A DNA stretch of 64,000 nucleotides from Ehretia macrophylla. Taxonomy: Eukaryota; Streptophyta; Magnoliopsida; Boraginales; Ehretiaceae. Of this stretch, positions 35,379 to 47,058 are shown one piece after another (the stretch's first letter is position 1; each line of letters starts with the position of its first letter). The notes under the pieces were generated by a model. It had not been told where the DNA came from and did not search any database. It worked only from the letters and a program-made list of their open reading frames with translations. The stretch spans positions 69,054,945 to 69,118,944 of the forward strand of contig CM075775.1 of the NCBI GenBank assembly GCA_037974665.1, read 5' to 3'. Made by a program: the position numbers and the translations under genes.

Positions 35379-35908
35379 CTTTTCAATTTTTTTTGCCCTG
35401 GTTAGGGTTGCCAAGGTACTTTATCCACCAAATCTCTATTTCTGAATCCGACGGAACATTGGGAAAGACAACTTCACTTCACGTAGAGGCTGGGCCCGCA
35501 AACCGAGGGCGTAGGGTTTGTGAAGAGGTCTCTGTCGCTCCGGTCCCCATAACTTTTGATCCGTAAGGAGTTACGAAGCGCACAGCATACCGTTGCCAAG
35601 CTCTCTGAGAACTCTACGAAGGGGGCACCCAGCTTGTTTGCTGTGCCCCTTTTTGGGGCCCAAAATGAACATTTTGATCAATTTCAGTCCACTTTTTTTC
35701 ATTTGCTCTGTTTCTTCCTCCCGGATCGTACGTCGTGAGTTGTTAAAAGTACGACAACCTGACTCACTGGACATCAGAGGGCCCTACAACGTGTCGATAT
35801 CACGTCTTGTATGGATGCTGCGTTGTTGAAGCGGATGGGTTGTCGTTCAGCCCATTGGGCATTTTGAATGGGCCATCTCTCTAAGCTGGGACTGTGAACC
35901 GTTAACAC

Positions 35909-35935
35909 ATATAGGAATTGTTCCCTCAACATGGC
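35909..35935 (+). promoter_or_regulatory. 5S upstream control region (representative, copy 45)
   Basis: The 27 bp before the best 5S gene hold ATATAGG at -27 to -21 and end in C at -1. In plants, a TATA-like motif near -28, a GC dinucleotide near -12 and C at -1 are known to set 5S start site and strength. The same arrangement precedes nearly every copy; the exceptions are noted at 57230 and 61956. Confidence 0.75.
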
Positions 35936-36054
35936 GGGTGCGATCATACCAGCACTAATGCACCGGATCCCATCAGAACTCCGAAGTTAAGCGTGCTTGG
36001 GCGAGAGTAGTACTAGGATGGGTGACCCCCTGGGAAGTCCTCGTGCTGCACCCC
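35936..36054 (+). rRNA. 5S rRNA gene, copy 45 (closest to consensus)
   Basis: 119 nt with a single difference (T111C). The A box (nt 50-64), intermediate element (67-72) and C box (80-97) are perfect, and the terminal helix GGGTGC/GCACCC pairs fully. The upstream motif ATATAGG lies at -27 to -21, with C at -1. Two T-runs follow. It is the best candidate for an active gene in the window. Confidence 0.96.
35985..36032 (+). promoter_or_regulatory. 5S internal control region (representative, copy 45)
   Basis: The intragenic Pol III type 1 promoter consists of the A box at 35985-35999, intermediate element at 36002-36007 and C box at 36015-36032. These are the binding sites for TFIIIA and, through it, TFIIIC. 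This copy matches the window consensus at all three. Confidence 0.85.
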
Positions 36055-36055
36055 A

Positions 36056-36070
36056 TTTTCAATTTTTTTT
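36056..36070 (+). terminator. Pol III T-run terminator (representative, copy 45)
   Basis: Directly past the gene come TTTT (36056-36059) and then eight T (36063-36070). Runs of four or more T on the non-template strand end Pol III transcription. The double T-run follows almost every copy in the array. Confidence 0.85.
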
Positions 36071-36576
36071 GCCCTAGTTAGGGTTGCCAAGATACTTTAT
36101 CCACCAAATCTCTATTACCGAATCCTACGGAACATTGGGCAAGACAACTTCACTTCACGTAGAGGCCGGGCCTACAAACCGAGGGCGTAGGGATTGTGAC
36201 CAGGTCTACGTCGCTCCGGTGCCCATAACTTTTGATCCGTAAGGAGTTACACGGAACACAGCATACCGTTGCAAAGCTCTCTGTGCCCATTTTTGGAGCC
36301 CAAAATCGAACGTTTTCATTAGTTTCAATCCACTTTTCTTCTTTTGCTATGTTTTTCCATCCCGGATCGTACGTCATGAGCTATTAAAAGGATGACAACC
36401 TGACTCGCGGGACATCAGAGGGCCCTACAACGTGTCGATATCACGTCTTGCAAGGATGCTGCGTTGTTGAAGCGGATGGGTTGTCGTTAAGCCCATTGGG
36501 CCTTTTGAATGGGCCATCTCTCTAGGCTGGCTCTGTGAACCGTTAACACATATAGGAATTATGCCCTCAACATGAC

Positions 36577-36695
36577 GGGTGCGATCATACCAGCACTAAT
36601 GCACCGGATCCCATCAGAACTCCGAAGTTAAGCGTGCTTTGGCGAGAGTAGTACTAGGATGGGTGACCCCCTGGGAAGTACTCGTGTTGCACCCC
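36577..36695 (+). rRNA. 5S rRNA gene, copy 46
   Basis: Only G64T and C104A differ from consensus. The unit upstream is 641 bp because about 35 bp of spacer are missing near 36283. It is a likely functional copy. Confidence 0.95.
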
Positions 36696-37252
36696 ATTTT
36701 CAATTTTTTTTGCCCTGGTTAGGGTTGCCAAGATACTTTATCCACCAAATCCCTATTATTGAATCCCACGGAACATTGGGCAGGACAACTTCGCTTGACG
36801 TAGAGGCCGGGCCCGCACCCCGAGGGCGTAGGGTTTGTGACCAGGTCTCCGTCGCTCCGGTGCCCATAACTTTTGATCTGTAAGGAGTTATGCGGTGCAC
36901 AGCATACCGTTGCAAAGCTCTCTGAGAGCTCTACAACTGGGGCAACCAGCTTGCTCGCTATGCCCGTTTTTGTAGCCCAAAATCGAACGTTTTCATTAGT
37001 TTCAAGCCATTTTTCTTCTTTTGCCCTATTTTTCTGTCCCGGATCGTACGCCGTGAGCTATTAAAAGGACGACAACCTGACTCGCTGTGCATCAGAGGGC
37101 CTTACAACGTGTCGATATCACATCTTGTAAGGATGCTGCGTTGTTGTAGCGGATGGGTTGTCGTTAAGCCCAATGGGCCTTTTGAATTGGCCATCTCTCT
37201 AGGCTGGCTCTATGAACGTTAACACATATAGGAATTGTGCCTTCAACATGAC

Positions 37253-37371
37253 GGGTGCGATCATACCAGCACTAATGCACCGGATCCCATTAGAACTCCG
37301 CAGTTAAGCGTGCTTGGGCGAGAGTAGTACTAGGATGGGTGACCGCCTGTGAATTCCTCGTGTTGCACCCC
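37253..37371 (+). rRNA. 5S rRNA gene, copy 47
   Basis: Full length, with C39T, A49C, C93G, G98T and G102T. The spacer after it marks the start of the second higher-order repeat. Confidence 0.92.
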
Positions 37372-37929
37372 CTTTTCAATTTTTTTTGCCCTGGTTAGGG
37401 ATACCAAGATACTTTATCCATCAAATCTCTATTACCGAATCCCACGGAACATTGCGCAAGACAGCTTTGCTTCACGTAGAGGTCGGGCCCACAAACCGAG
37501 GGCGTAGGGTTTGTGACCAGGTCTCCGTCGCTCCGGTGCCCATAACTTTTGATCCGTAAAGAGTTACACGGCGCACAACATACCGTTGCAAAACTCGCTG
37601 AGAGTTCAACGACAGGGGCAGCCAGCTTGCTCGCTGTCCCCATTTTGAAGCCCAAAATCGAACGTTTTCATCAGTTTCAAGCCACTTGTCTTCTTTTCCT
37701 CTGTTTTTCCATCCCGGATCGTACGTCGTGAGCTATTAAAAGGATGACAACCTGACTCGCAGGACATCAGAGGGCCTGACAACATTTTTGATGTCATATC
37801 TTGCGAGGATGCTGCGTTGTTGAAGCGGATGGGTTGTCGTTAAGCCCATTGGGCCTTTTGAATGGGCCATCTCTCCAGGCTGGCATTGTGAACCGTTAAC
37901 ACATATAGGAATTGTGCCCTCAACATGAC

Positions 37930-38048
37930 GGGTGTTATCATACCAGCACTAATGCACCGGATCCCATCAGAACTCCGAAGTTAAGCGTGCTTGGGCGAGA
38001 GTAGTACTAGGATGGGTGACCCCCTGTGAAGTCCTCGTGTTGCACCCC
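37930..38048 (+). rRNA. 5S rRNA gene, copy 48
   Basis: Only C6T, G7T and G98T. It is the higher-order partner of 42664 and 58581, which share C6T and G98T. Confidence 0.93.
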
Positions 38049-38606
38049 CTTTTCAATTTTTTTTGCCCTGGTTAGGGTTGTGAAGATACTTTAACCACCA
38101 AATCTCTATTACCGGATCCCACGGATCATTGGAAAAGACAACTTCGCTTCACATAGAAGCCGGGCCGACAAACCGAGGGCGTAGGGTTTGTGACCACGTC
38201 TCCGTCGCTCCGGTGCCCATAACTTTTCATCCGTAAGGAGTTATGCGGCGCACAACATACCATTACAAAGCTCTCTGAGAGCTCTACGACGGGGGCAGCC
38301 ACCTTGCTCGATGTACCCATTTTTGGAGACCAAAATCGAACGTTTTCATTAGTTTCAGGCCATTTTTCTTCTTTTGCTCTGTTTTTTCATCCCGGATTGT
38401 ACATCGTGATCTGTTAAAAGGACGACAACCTGACTCGCAGGACATCAGAGGGCCCTACAGCGTGTCGATAACACGTCTTGCGAGGATGCTGCGTTATTGA
38501 AGTGGATGGGTTGTCGTTAAGCCCATTGGGCCTTTTTTATGGGCCATCTCTCTAGGCTGGCACTGGGAACCCTTAACACATATAGGAATTGTGCCGTCAA
38601 GATGAC

Positions 38607-38725
38607 GGGTGCGATCATACCAGCACTAATGCACCGGATCCCATCAGAATTCTGAAGTTAAGCGTGCTTGGGCGAGAGTAGTATTAGGATGGGTTACCCC
38701 CTGTGAAGTCCTCGTGTTGTAGCCC
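38607..38725 (+). rRNA. 5S rRNA gene, copy 49
   Basis: Full length, with C44T, C47T, C78T, G89T (C box), G98T, C114T and C116G. It is the partner of 43341 and 59258. C116G breaks a helix I pair. Confidence 0.89.
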
Positions 38726-39283
38726 CTTTTCAATTTTTTTTTTCCTGGTTAGGGTTGCCAAGATACGTTATCCACCAAATCTCTATTACCGAATCACACG
38801 GAAAATTAGGCAAGACAACTTCGCTTCACGTAGAGGCCGGGCACGCAGACCGAGGGCGTAGGCTTTATGACCAGGTCTCCGTCGCTCCGGTGTCCATTAC
38901 TTTTGATCCGTAACGAGTTACGCGGTGCACAGCATATCGTTGCTAAGCTCTCTGAGAGCTCTTCGACGTGGGCAGTCAGGTTGCTCTCTATGCCCATTTT
39001 TGGAGCCCAAAATTGAACGTTTTCATCAGTTTCATTCCACTTTTCTTCTTTTGCACTATTTTTCTGTCCCGGATCGTATGTCGAGAGCTGTTAAAAGGAT
39101 GACAGCCTGACTCGCGCGACATCAGAGGGCCCTACAACGTGTCGATATCATGTCTTGCAAGGATGCTGTGTTGTTGAAGCGGATGGGTTGTTGTTAAGCC
39201 CATTGGACCTTTTGAATGGGCCATCTCTCTAGGTTGGAACTGTGAACCGTTAACACATATAGGAATTGTGCCCTCAACAGGAC

Positions 39284-39402
39284 TGGTGCGATCATGCCAG
39301 CACTAATGCACCGGATCCCATCAGAACTCCGAAGTTAAACGTACTTAGGCGAGAATAGTACTAGGATGGGTGACGCCCTAGGAAGTACTCATGTTGCACC
39401 AC
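39284..39402 (+). rRNA. 5S rRNA gene, copy 50
   Basis: Full length, with G1T, A13G, G56A, G60A, G64A, G72A, C92G, G97A, C104A, G108A and C118A. Three A-box changes suggest low activity. It is the partner of 44018 and 59934. Confidence 0.87.
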
Positions 39403-39960
39403 CTTTTCAATTTTTTTTGCCCTGGTTAGGGTTGCCAAGATAATTTATCTACCAAATCTCTATTACCGAATCCCACGGAACATTAGGCGAGACAACTTCG
39501 CTTCACGTAGAGGCCGGGCCTGCAAACCGAGGGCGTAGTGTTTGTGACCAGGTATCAGTCGCTCCGGTGCCCATAACTTTTGATCCGTAAGGAATTACGC
39601 AGCGCACATCATACCGTTTTAAAACACTCTGAGAGCTCTACGACAGGGGCAGCCAGCTTGCTCGTTATGCACGTTTTTGGAGCCCAAAATCGAACGTTTT
39701 CATCAGTTTCAGGTAACTTTTATTCTTTTACCCTATTTTTCTGTCCCGGATCGTACGTCATGAGTTGTTAAAAGGACGACAACCTAACTCGCGGGACATT
39801 GGATGGCCCTACAATGTGTCGATATCAGATCTTGCGAGGTCGTTGCGTTGTTGAAGCGAATGGGTTGCCGTTAAGCCCATTGGGCCTTTTGAATGGGCCA
39901 TCTCTCTAGGCTGGGACTGTGAACCGTTAACACATATAGGAATTGTGCCCTCAAGATGAC

Positions 39961-40079
39961 GGGTGCGATCATACCAGCACTAATGCACAGGATCCCATCA
40001 GAACTCCGAAGTTAAGCGTGCTTGGGCGAGAGTAGTACTAGGATGGGTGACCCCATGGGAAGTCCTCGTGTTGTACCCC
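39961..40079 (+). rRNA. 5S rRNA gene, copy 51
   Basis: Only C29A, C95A and C114T. The A box is intact. It is the partner of 44695 and 60611. Confidence 0.93.
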
Positions 40080-40635
40080 CTTTTCAATTTTTTTTGCCCT
40101 GGTTAGGGTTGCCAAGATACTTGATCCACCAAATCTCTATTACTGAATCCCACTGAACATTGGGCAAGACTACTTCGCTTCGCGTAGAGGCCGGGCCCGT
40201 AAACCGAGGGCGTAGGTTTTGTGACCGGGTCTCCGTCGCTCCGGTGCCCATAAATTTTGACTCGTAAGGAGTTACGCGGCGCACAGCATCAGTTGCAAAG
40301 CTCTCTGAGAGCTCTACGACGGGGGTAGCTAGCTTGCTCGTTATGCCCGTTTTTGTATCCCAAAATCGAACGTTTTCATCAGTTTGAAGCCACTTTTCTT
40401 TTTTGCCCAATTTTTTCGTCCCGGATCGTACGTCGTGAGCTGTTAAAACGACGACAACATGACTCGCTGTACATTAGAGGGCCCTACAACTTGTCGATAT
40501 CACATCTTGCGAGGATGCTGCGTTGTTGAAGCGGATGGGTTGTCGTTATGCCCATTGGGCCTTTTGAATGGGCCATCTCTCTAGGCTGGCTCTGTGAACA
40601 GTTAACACAGATAGGAATTGTGCCCTCAACATTAC

Positions 40636-40754
40636 GGGTCCGATCATACCAGCACTAATGCTCCGGATCCCATCAGAACTCAGCAGTTAAGCGTGCTTGG
40701 GCGAGAGTAGTACTAGGATGGGTGACCCCCTGTGAAGTCCTCGTGTTGCACCCC
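40636..40754 (+). rRNA. 5S rRNA gene, copy 52
   Basis: Full length, with G5C, A27T, C47A, A49C and G98T. It is the partner of 45370 and 61287. Confidence 0.92.
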
Positions 40755-41313
40755 CTTTTCAATTTTTTTAGCCCTGGTCAGGGTTGCCAAGATACTTTAT
40801 CCACCAAATATCTATTACCGAATCCCACGGAACATTGGGCAAGACAACTTTACTTCACGTAGAGGCCGGGCCCGCAAACCGAAGGTGTAGGGTTTGTGAC
40901 CAGGTCTCCGTCGCTCCGGTGCCCATAACTTTTGATCCGTAAGGAGTTACGCGGCGCACAGCATACCGTTGGAAAGCTCTCTGAGAGTTCTACGATGGCG
41001 GCAGCCGGCTTGCTCGCTGTGCCCATTTTCGGAGCCCAAAATCGAACGTTTTCATTAGTTTAAATCCAGTTTTCTTCTTTTCCTCTATTTTTTCGTCCCG
41101 GATCGTATGTCGTGAGCTGTTAAAAGGACGACAACCTGACTCGCGGTACATCAGAGGGCCTTACAATGTTTTTGATATCACGTCTTGCTAGGATGCTGCG
41201 TTGTTGAAGCGGATGGGTTGTCGTTAAGCTCATTGGGCCTTCTGAATGGGCCATCTCTCCAAGCTGACACTGTGAACCGTTAACACATATAGGAATTGTG
41301 CCCTCAACATGAC

Positions 41314-41432
41314 GGGTGTGATCATACCAGCACTAATGCATCGGATCCCATCAGAACACCGAAGTTAAGCGTGCTTGGGCGAGAGTAGTACTAGGATGGG
41401 TGACCCCCTGGGAAGTCCTCGTGTTGCACCTC
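41314..41432 (+). rRNA. 5S rRNA gene, copy 53
   Basis: Full length, with C6T, C28T, T45A and C118T. It is the partner of 57230 and 61956. Confidence 0.93.
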
Positions 41433-41988
41433 ATTTTCAATTTTTTTGCCCCGTTAGGGTTGCCAAGATACTTTATCCACCAAATCTCTCTTACCGAATC
41501 CCACGGAACATTGGGCAAGACAACTTCGCTTCAAGTAAAGGCCGGGCCCGCAAACCGAGGGCGTAGGGTTTGTGACCAGGTCTCCGTCGCTCTGATGCCC
41601 ATAACTTTTGATCCGTAAAGAGTTACATGGCGTACTGCATACCGTTGCAAAGCTCTCTGAGAGCTCTACGATGGGGGCAGCCAGCATGCTCGCTTTGCCC
41701 ATTTTTGGAGCCCAAAATCGAACGTTTTCATCAGTTTCAGGCCAATATTCTTCCTTTGCTCTGTTTTTCCATTGGGGATCGTACATCGTGAGCTGTAAAA
41801 AGGACGACAACCTGACTCGCGGGACATCAAAGGGCCCTACAACGTGTCGATATCACGTCTTGCGAGGATGCTGTGTTGTTGAAGCATATGGGTTGTCGTT
41901 AATCCCAATGGGCCTTTTGAATGGGCCATCTCTCTAGGCTGGCACTGTGAACCGTTAACACATATAGGAATTGTGCCCTCAACATGAC

Positions 41989-42105
41989 GGGTGCGATCAT
42001 ACCAGCACGAATGCACTGGATCCCATTAGAACTAGGAAGTTAAGCGTGCTTGGGCGAGAGTAGTACTAGGAGGTGATCCCTTGGCAAGTCCTCGTGTTGC
42101 ACCCC
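41989..42105 (+). rRNA. 5S rRNA gene, copy 54 (2-nt C-box deletion)
   Basis: 117 nt long. Two nucleotides are missing in the C box, so it reads AGGAGGTGATCCCTTGG. T21G, C29T, C39T, C46A and C47G are also present. The same lesion set occurs at 57906 and 62633. It is probably a non-functional variant amplified with the higher-order repeat. Confidence 0.88.
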
Positions 42106-42663
42106 CTTTTCAATTTTTTTTGCCCTGGTTAGGGATGCCAAGATACTTTATCCATCAAATCTCTATTACCGAATCCCACGGAACATTGCGCAAGACAGCT
42201 TCGCTTCACGTAGAGGTCGGGCCCGCAAACCGAGGGCGTAGGGTTTGTGACCAGGTCTCCGTCGCTCCGGTGCCCATAACTTTTGATCCGTAAAGAGTTA
42301 CGCGGCGCACAACATACCGTTGCAAAACTCGCTGAGAGTTCAAGGACTAGGGCAGCCAGCTTACTCGCTGTCCCCATTTCGAAGCCCAAAATCGAACGTT
42401 TTCATCAGTTTCAAGCCACTTTTCTTCTTTTCCTCTGTTTTTCCATCCCGGATCGTACGTCGTGAGCTATTAAAAGGACGACAACCTGACTCGCAGGACA
42501 TCGGAGGGCCTGACAACATTTTTGATGTCATATCTTGCGAGGATGCTGCGTTGTTGAAGCGGATGGGTTGTCGTTAAGCCCATTGGGCCTTTTGAATGGG
42601 CCATCTCTCCAGGCTGGCACTGTGAACCGTTAACACATATAGGAATTGTGCCCTCAACATGAC

Positions 42664-42782
42664 GGGTGTGATCATACCAGCACTAATGCACCGGATCCCA
42701 TCAGAACTCCGAAGTTAAGCGTGCTTGGGCGAGAGTAGTACTAGGATGGGTGACCCCTTGTGAAGTCCTCGTGTTGCACCCC
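42664..42782 (+). rRNA. 5S rRNA gene, copy 55
   Basis: Only C6T, C95T and G98T. It is the partner of 37930 and 58581. Confidence 0.93.
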
Positions 42783-43340
42783 CTTTTCAATTTTTTTTGC
42801 CCTGGTTAGGGTTGTCAAGATACTTTAACCACCAAATCTCTATTACCGAATCCCACGGATCATTGGACAAGACAACTTCGCTTCACATAGAAGCCGGGCC
42901 CACAAACCGAGGGCGTAGGGTTTGTGACCACGTCTCCGTCGCTTCGGTGCCCATAACTTTTCATCCGTAAGGAGTTATGCGGCGCACAACATACCATTAC
43001 AAAGCTCTCCGAGAGCTCTACGACGGGGGCAGCCACCTTGCTCGATGTACCCATTTTTGGAGACCAAAATCGAACGTTTTCATTAGTTTCAGGCCATTTT
43101 TCTTCTTTTGCTCTGTTTTTTCATCCCGGATTGTACATCGTGAGCTGTTAAAAGGACGACAACCTGACTCGCGGGACATCAGAGGGCCCTACAGCGTGTC
43201 GATATCACGTCTTGCGAGGATGCTGCGTTGTTGAAGCGGATGGGTTGTCTTTAAGCCCATTGGGCCTTTTGAATGGGCCATCTCTTTAGGCTGGCACTGG
43301 GAACCCTTAACACATATAGGAATTGTGCCGTCAAGATGAC

Positions 43341-43459
43341 GGGTGAGATCATACCAGCACTAATGCACCGAATCCCATCAGAACTCTGAAGTTAAGCGTG
43401 CTTGGGCGAGAGTAGTATTAGGATGGGTTACCCCCTGTGAAGTCCTCGTGTTGTAGCCC
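43341..43459 (+). rRNA. 5S rRNA gene, copy 56
   Basis: Full length, with C6A, G31A, C47T, C78T, G89T, G98T, C114T and C116G. It is the partner of 38607 and 59258. Confidence 0.89.
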
Positions 43460-44017
43460 CTTTTCAATTTTTTTTTTCCTGGTTAGGGTTGCCAAGATAC
43501 GTTATCCACCAAATCTCTATTACCGAATCCCACGGAAAATTAGGCAAGACAACTTCGCTTAACGTAGAGGCCGGGCACGCAGACCTAGGGCGTAGGCTTT
43601 ATGACCAGGTCTCCGTCGCTCCGGTGCCCATTACTTTTGATCCGTAACGAGTTACGCGGTGCACAGCATATCGTTGCTAAGCTCTCTGAGAGTTCTTCGA
43701 CGTGGGCAGTCAGGTTGCTCTCTATGCCCATTTTTGGAGCCCAAAATTGAACGTTTTCATCAGTTTCATTCCACTTTTCTTCTTTTGCTCTATTTTTCTG
43801 TCCCGGATCGTACGTCGAGAGCTGTTAAAAGGAAAACAGCCTGACTCGCGGGACATCAGAGGGCCCTACAACGTGTCGATATCATGTCTTGCAAGGATGC
43901 TGTGTTGTTGAAGCGGATGGGTTGTTGTTAAGCCCATTGGACCTTTTGAATGGGCCATCTCTCTAGGTTGGAACTGTGAACCGTTAACACATATAGGAAT
44001 TGTGCCCTCAACAGGAC

Positions 44018-44136
44018 TGGTGCGATCATGCCAGCACTAATGCACCGGATCCCATCAGAACTCCGAAGTTAAACGTACTTAGGCGAGAATAGTACTAGGA
44101 TGGGTGACGCCCTAGGAAGTCCTCATGTTGCACCAC
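44018..44136 (+). rRNA. 5S rRNA gene, copy 57
   Basis: Same change set as 39284 except that nt 104 is the consensus C. Confidence 0.87.
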
Positions 44137-44694
44137 CTTTTCAATTTTTTTTGCCCTGGTTAGGGTTGCCAAGATAATTTATCTACCAAATCTCTATTAC
44201 CGAATCCCACGGAACATTAGGCGAGACAACTTCGCTTCACGTAGAGGCCGGGCCTGCAAACCGAGGGCGTAGTGTTTGTGACCAGGTCTCAGTCGCTCCG
44301 GTGCCCATAACTTTTGATCCGTAAGGAATTACGCAGCGCACATCATACCGTTGCAAAGCACTCTGAGAGCTCTACGACAGGGGCAGCCAGCTTGCTCGCT
44401 ATGCACGTTTTTAGAGCCCAAAATCGAACGTTTTCATCAGTTTCAGGTAACTTTTATTCTTTTACCCTATTTTTCTGTCCCGGATCGTACGTCATGAGTT
44501 GTTAAAAGGACGACAACCTGACTCGCGGGACATTAGATTGCCCTACAATGTGTCGATATCAGATCTTGCGAGGATGTTGCGTTGTTGAAGCGAATGGGTT
44601 GCCGTTAAGCCCATTGGGCCTTTTGAATGGGCCATCTCTCTAGGCTGGGACTGTGAACCGTTAACACATATAGGAATTGTGCCCTCAAGATGAC

Positions 44695-44813
44695 GGGTGC
44701 GATCATACCAGCACTAATGCACAGGATCCCATCAGAACTCTGAAGTTAAGCGTGCTTGGGCGAGAGTAGTACTAGGATGGGTGACCCCATGGGAAGTCCT
44801 CGTGTTGCACCCC
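44695..44813 (+). rRNA. 5S rRNA gene, copy 58
   Basis: Only C29A, C47T and C95A. It is the partner of 39961. Confidence 0.93.
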
Positions 44814-45369
44814 ATTTTCAATTTTTTTTGCCCTGGTTAGGGTTGCCAAGATACTTGATCCACCAAATCTCTATTACTGAATCCCACTGAACATTGGGCA
44901 AGACTACTTCGCTTCGCGTAGAGGCCGGGCCCGTAAACCGAGGGCGTAGGTTTTGTGACCGGGTCTCCGTCGCTCCGGTGCCCATAAATTTTGACTCGTA
45001 AGGAGTTACGCGGCGCACAGCATCAGTTGCAAAGCTCTCTGAGAGCTCTACGACGGGGGCAGCTAGCTTGCTCGTTATGCCCGTTTTTGTAGCCCAAAAT
45101 CGAACGTTTTCATCAGTTTCAAGCCACTTTTCTTTTTTGCCCAATTTTTTCGTCCCGGATCGTACGTCGTGAGCTGTTAAAACGACGACAACATGACTCG
45201 CTGTACATCAGAGGGCCCTACAACTTGTCGATATCACATCTTGCGAGGATGCTGCGTTGTTGAAGCGGATGGGTTGTCGTTATGCCCATTGGGCCTTTTG
45301 AATGGGCCATCTCTCTAGGCTGGCTCTGTGAACAGTTAACACAGATAGGAATTGTGCCCTCAACATGAC

Positions 45370-45488
45370 GGGTGCGATCATACCAGCACTAATGCTCCGG
45401 ATCCCATCAGAACTCAGCAGTTAAGCGTGCTTGGGCGAGAGTAGTACTAAGATGGGTGACCCCCTGTGAAGTCCTCGTGTTGCACCCC
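45370..45488 (+). rRNA. 5S rRNA gene, copy 59
   Basis: Full length, with A27T, C47A, A49C, G98T and G81A. It is the last 5S gene before the large LTR element. Its downstream spacer runs to 46032 and keeps the next unit's TATA-like motif on the far side of the insertion. Confidence 0.92.
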
Positions 45489-46027
45489 CTTTTCAATTTT
45501 TTTAGCCCTGGTCAAGGTTGCCAAGATACTTTATCCACCAAATCTCTATTACCGAATCCCACGGAAAATTGGGCAAGACAACTTCACTTCACGTAGAGGC
45601 CGGGCCCGCAAACCGAAGGCGTAGGGTTTGTGACCAGGTCTCCGTCGCTCCGGTGCCCATAACTTTTGATCCGTAAGGAGTTACGCGGCGCACAGCATAC
45701 CGTTGGAAAGTTCTCGGAGAGTTCTACGATGGTGGCAGCCGGGTTGCTCGTTGGGCCCATTTTCGGAGCCCAAAATCGAACGTTTTCATTAGTTTAAGTC
45801 CAGTTTTCTTCTTTTCCTCTATTTTTCCGTCCCGGATCGTACGTCGTGAGCTGTTAAAAGGACGACAACCTGACTCGCGGTACATCAGAGGGCCTTACAA
45901 TGTTTTTGATATCACGTCTTGCTAGGATGCTGCGTTGTTGAAGCGGATGGGTTGTCGTTAAGCCCATTGGGCCTTCTGAATGGGCCATCTCTCCAAGCTG
46001 ACACTGTGAACCGTTAACACATATAGG

Positions 46028-46032
46028 AATTG
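46028..46032. repeat. Target-site duplication of the large LTR element (left)
   Basis: AATTG in the 5S promoter flank (normally GGAATTGTGCC); repeated at 57210-57214. Confidence 0.95.
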
Positions 46033-46049
46033 TGTGAGGCCCGACAGCG

Positions 46050-46530
46050 AATAACGTGTCTTACCTCGATTTGCGCGCCTTAGACCTAAAATTATATGAC
46101 CGACCTAGGATTACGTGTCCTGTCTTGGTTTTCGTGCATACCTCGTTATACGTGCCTTAACCTACAATTGTGTGCCTTAATCCTCGATATACGTGCGATA
46201 CCTAGATAAACATGCCATGACCTTAATTTACGTGCGAGACCTTGATTTGCGTGTGTCTCTTCGTTTCGTGTGCATTAACTTTGAACTGCGTGCCTTAACC
46301 TAGGTTTAAGAGTCGTGTCTTGAATTACGTGCATTGCTTTGAATTACGTGCCTTATTTTGATCTACGTTCATTCACCTAGGATTGCGTGTGTTAGCATTA
46401 AAATCCGTGCACTTATCTTGAAGTATGTGCCTTAGTCTTGAAATACGTGTTGTACCTCGTAGTTCGTGTCTTACCTCGTAGTTCGTGTCTACCTCGTAAT
46501 TCGTGCCCTAGACCTTGGAATCCGTGCCAC
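46050..46530 (+). repeat. CGTG-rich degenerate tandem array at the 5' LTR start
   Basis: About 20 CGTG cores, often ACGTG, are spaced about 18-25 bp apart. The loose unit resembles TTACGTGCCTTAACCTTGA. It starts within 20 bp of the LTR edge, in U3, where enhancers usually lie. ACGTG is the core of plant G-box/ABRE sites bound by bZIP and bHLH factors. Whether it acts as an enhancer or is simply a minisatellite is not shown. Confidence 0.8.
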
Positions 46531-46990
46531 CACGTTAATCAAGAAAGAATCCTACACAAAGCACTAGACAATAAAATAATCCTACACAATCCACTAACCA
46601 ATATTATATTCCTAATTCAAATTCTCTACAAACTCCACTAATAATAAAATAATACTAAACTATTCCTACATTTTCTACTATCTATTATTCTATTCATAAT
46701 TCAACTCATCAACAAACATTCCTATATTTTATTCTACCTAGATTCCATAATTTCCCAACATTCCTATGACAATTCTAATGACACAAATGCATAAAAAATT
46801 AGTCCTAGACAAACTATGACAAAACACTCAACACAATGCATAAAAATTGCCCAAAACCACCTCAATTTCCTCCCATTTTCGACCAAACCACTCATGGCCC
46901 ATGCTAACATTTCAAAATGCCTCTTGAAGACATAAAAATCAGAATTGCTAAGCTCAAGGCTGAACCCATGCATCAACTTTTGCAAAAAGC

Positions 46991-47058
46991 CTCATTTTTC
47001 TCTCATTTCTCTCACTTTCCTCACATTTCTCTCTCTCTCCCTCTCATTTTCTCTCTCC
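46991..47058. repeat. CT-rich run in the 5' LTR
   Basis: Pyrimidine-rich TCTCTCTC and TTTCTCTCA blocks. It pairs with 54022-54089 in the 3' LTR and with the GA run of element A. Confidence 0.85.

Larger units (their letters stand above)
37372..42105 (+). repeat. Higher-order 5S repeat 2, copy I (seven units, 4,734 bp)
   Basis: Seven units, genes 37930 to 41989, repeated in order in the next two copies with very few differences. Diagnostic markers are AAGCGTGCTT with G98T at 37930, C116G at 38607, the eleven-change gene at 39284 and the 2-nt C-box deletion at 41989. Confidence 0.88.
8509..46032 (+). repeat. 5S rDNA tandem array, segment 3 (55 units)
   Basis: This is the main uninterrupted block of the array, with 55 5S loci in the same orientation. 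Gene starts are nearly always 673-679 bp apart. The exceptions are two 695/696-bp units (a 20-bp duplication in the spacer), a 630-bp spacing caused by a 47-nt deletion inside a gene, a 546-bp unit (about 130 bp of spacer lost near 34394) and a 641-bp unit (about 35 bp of spacer lost near 36283). All stretches between the genes listed here are 5S spacer; no other gene is visible in them. Variant patterns show seven-unit higher-order repeats inside the block. Confidence 0.97.

Noticed and set aside
8509..46032. CRISPR array or satellite DNA
   Set aside because: The direct repeats are 676 bp, with a 119-nt core that matches plant 5S rRNA including its internal promoter. There are no short repeats with unique spacers.
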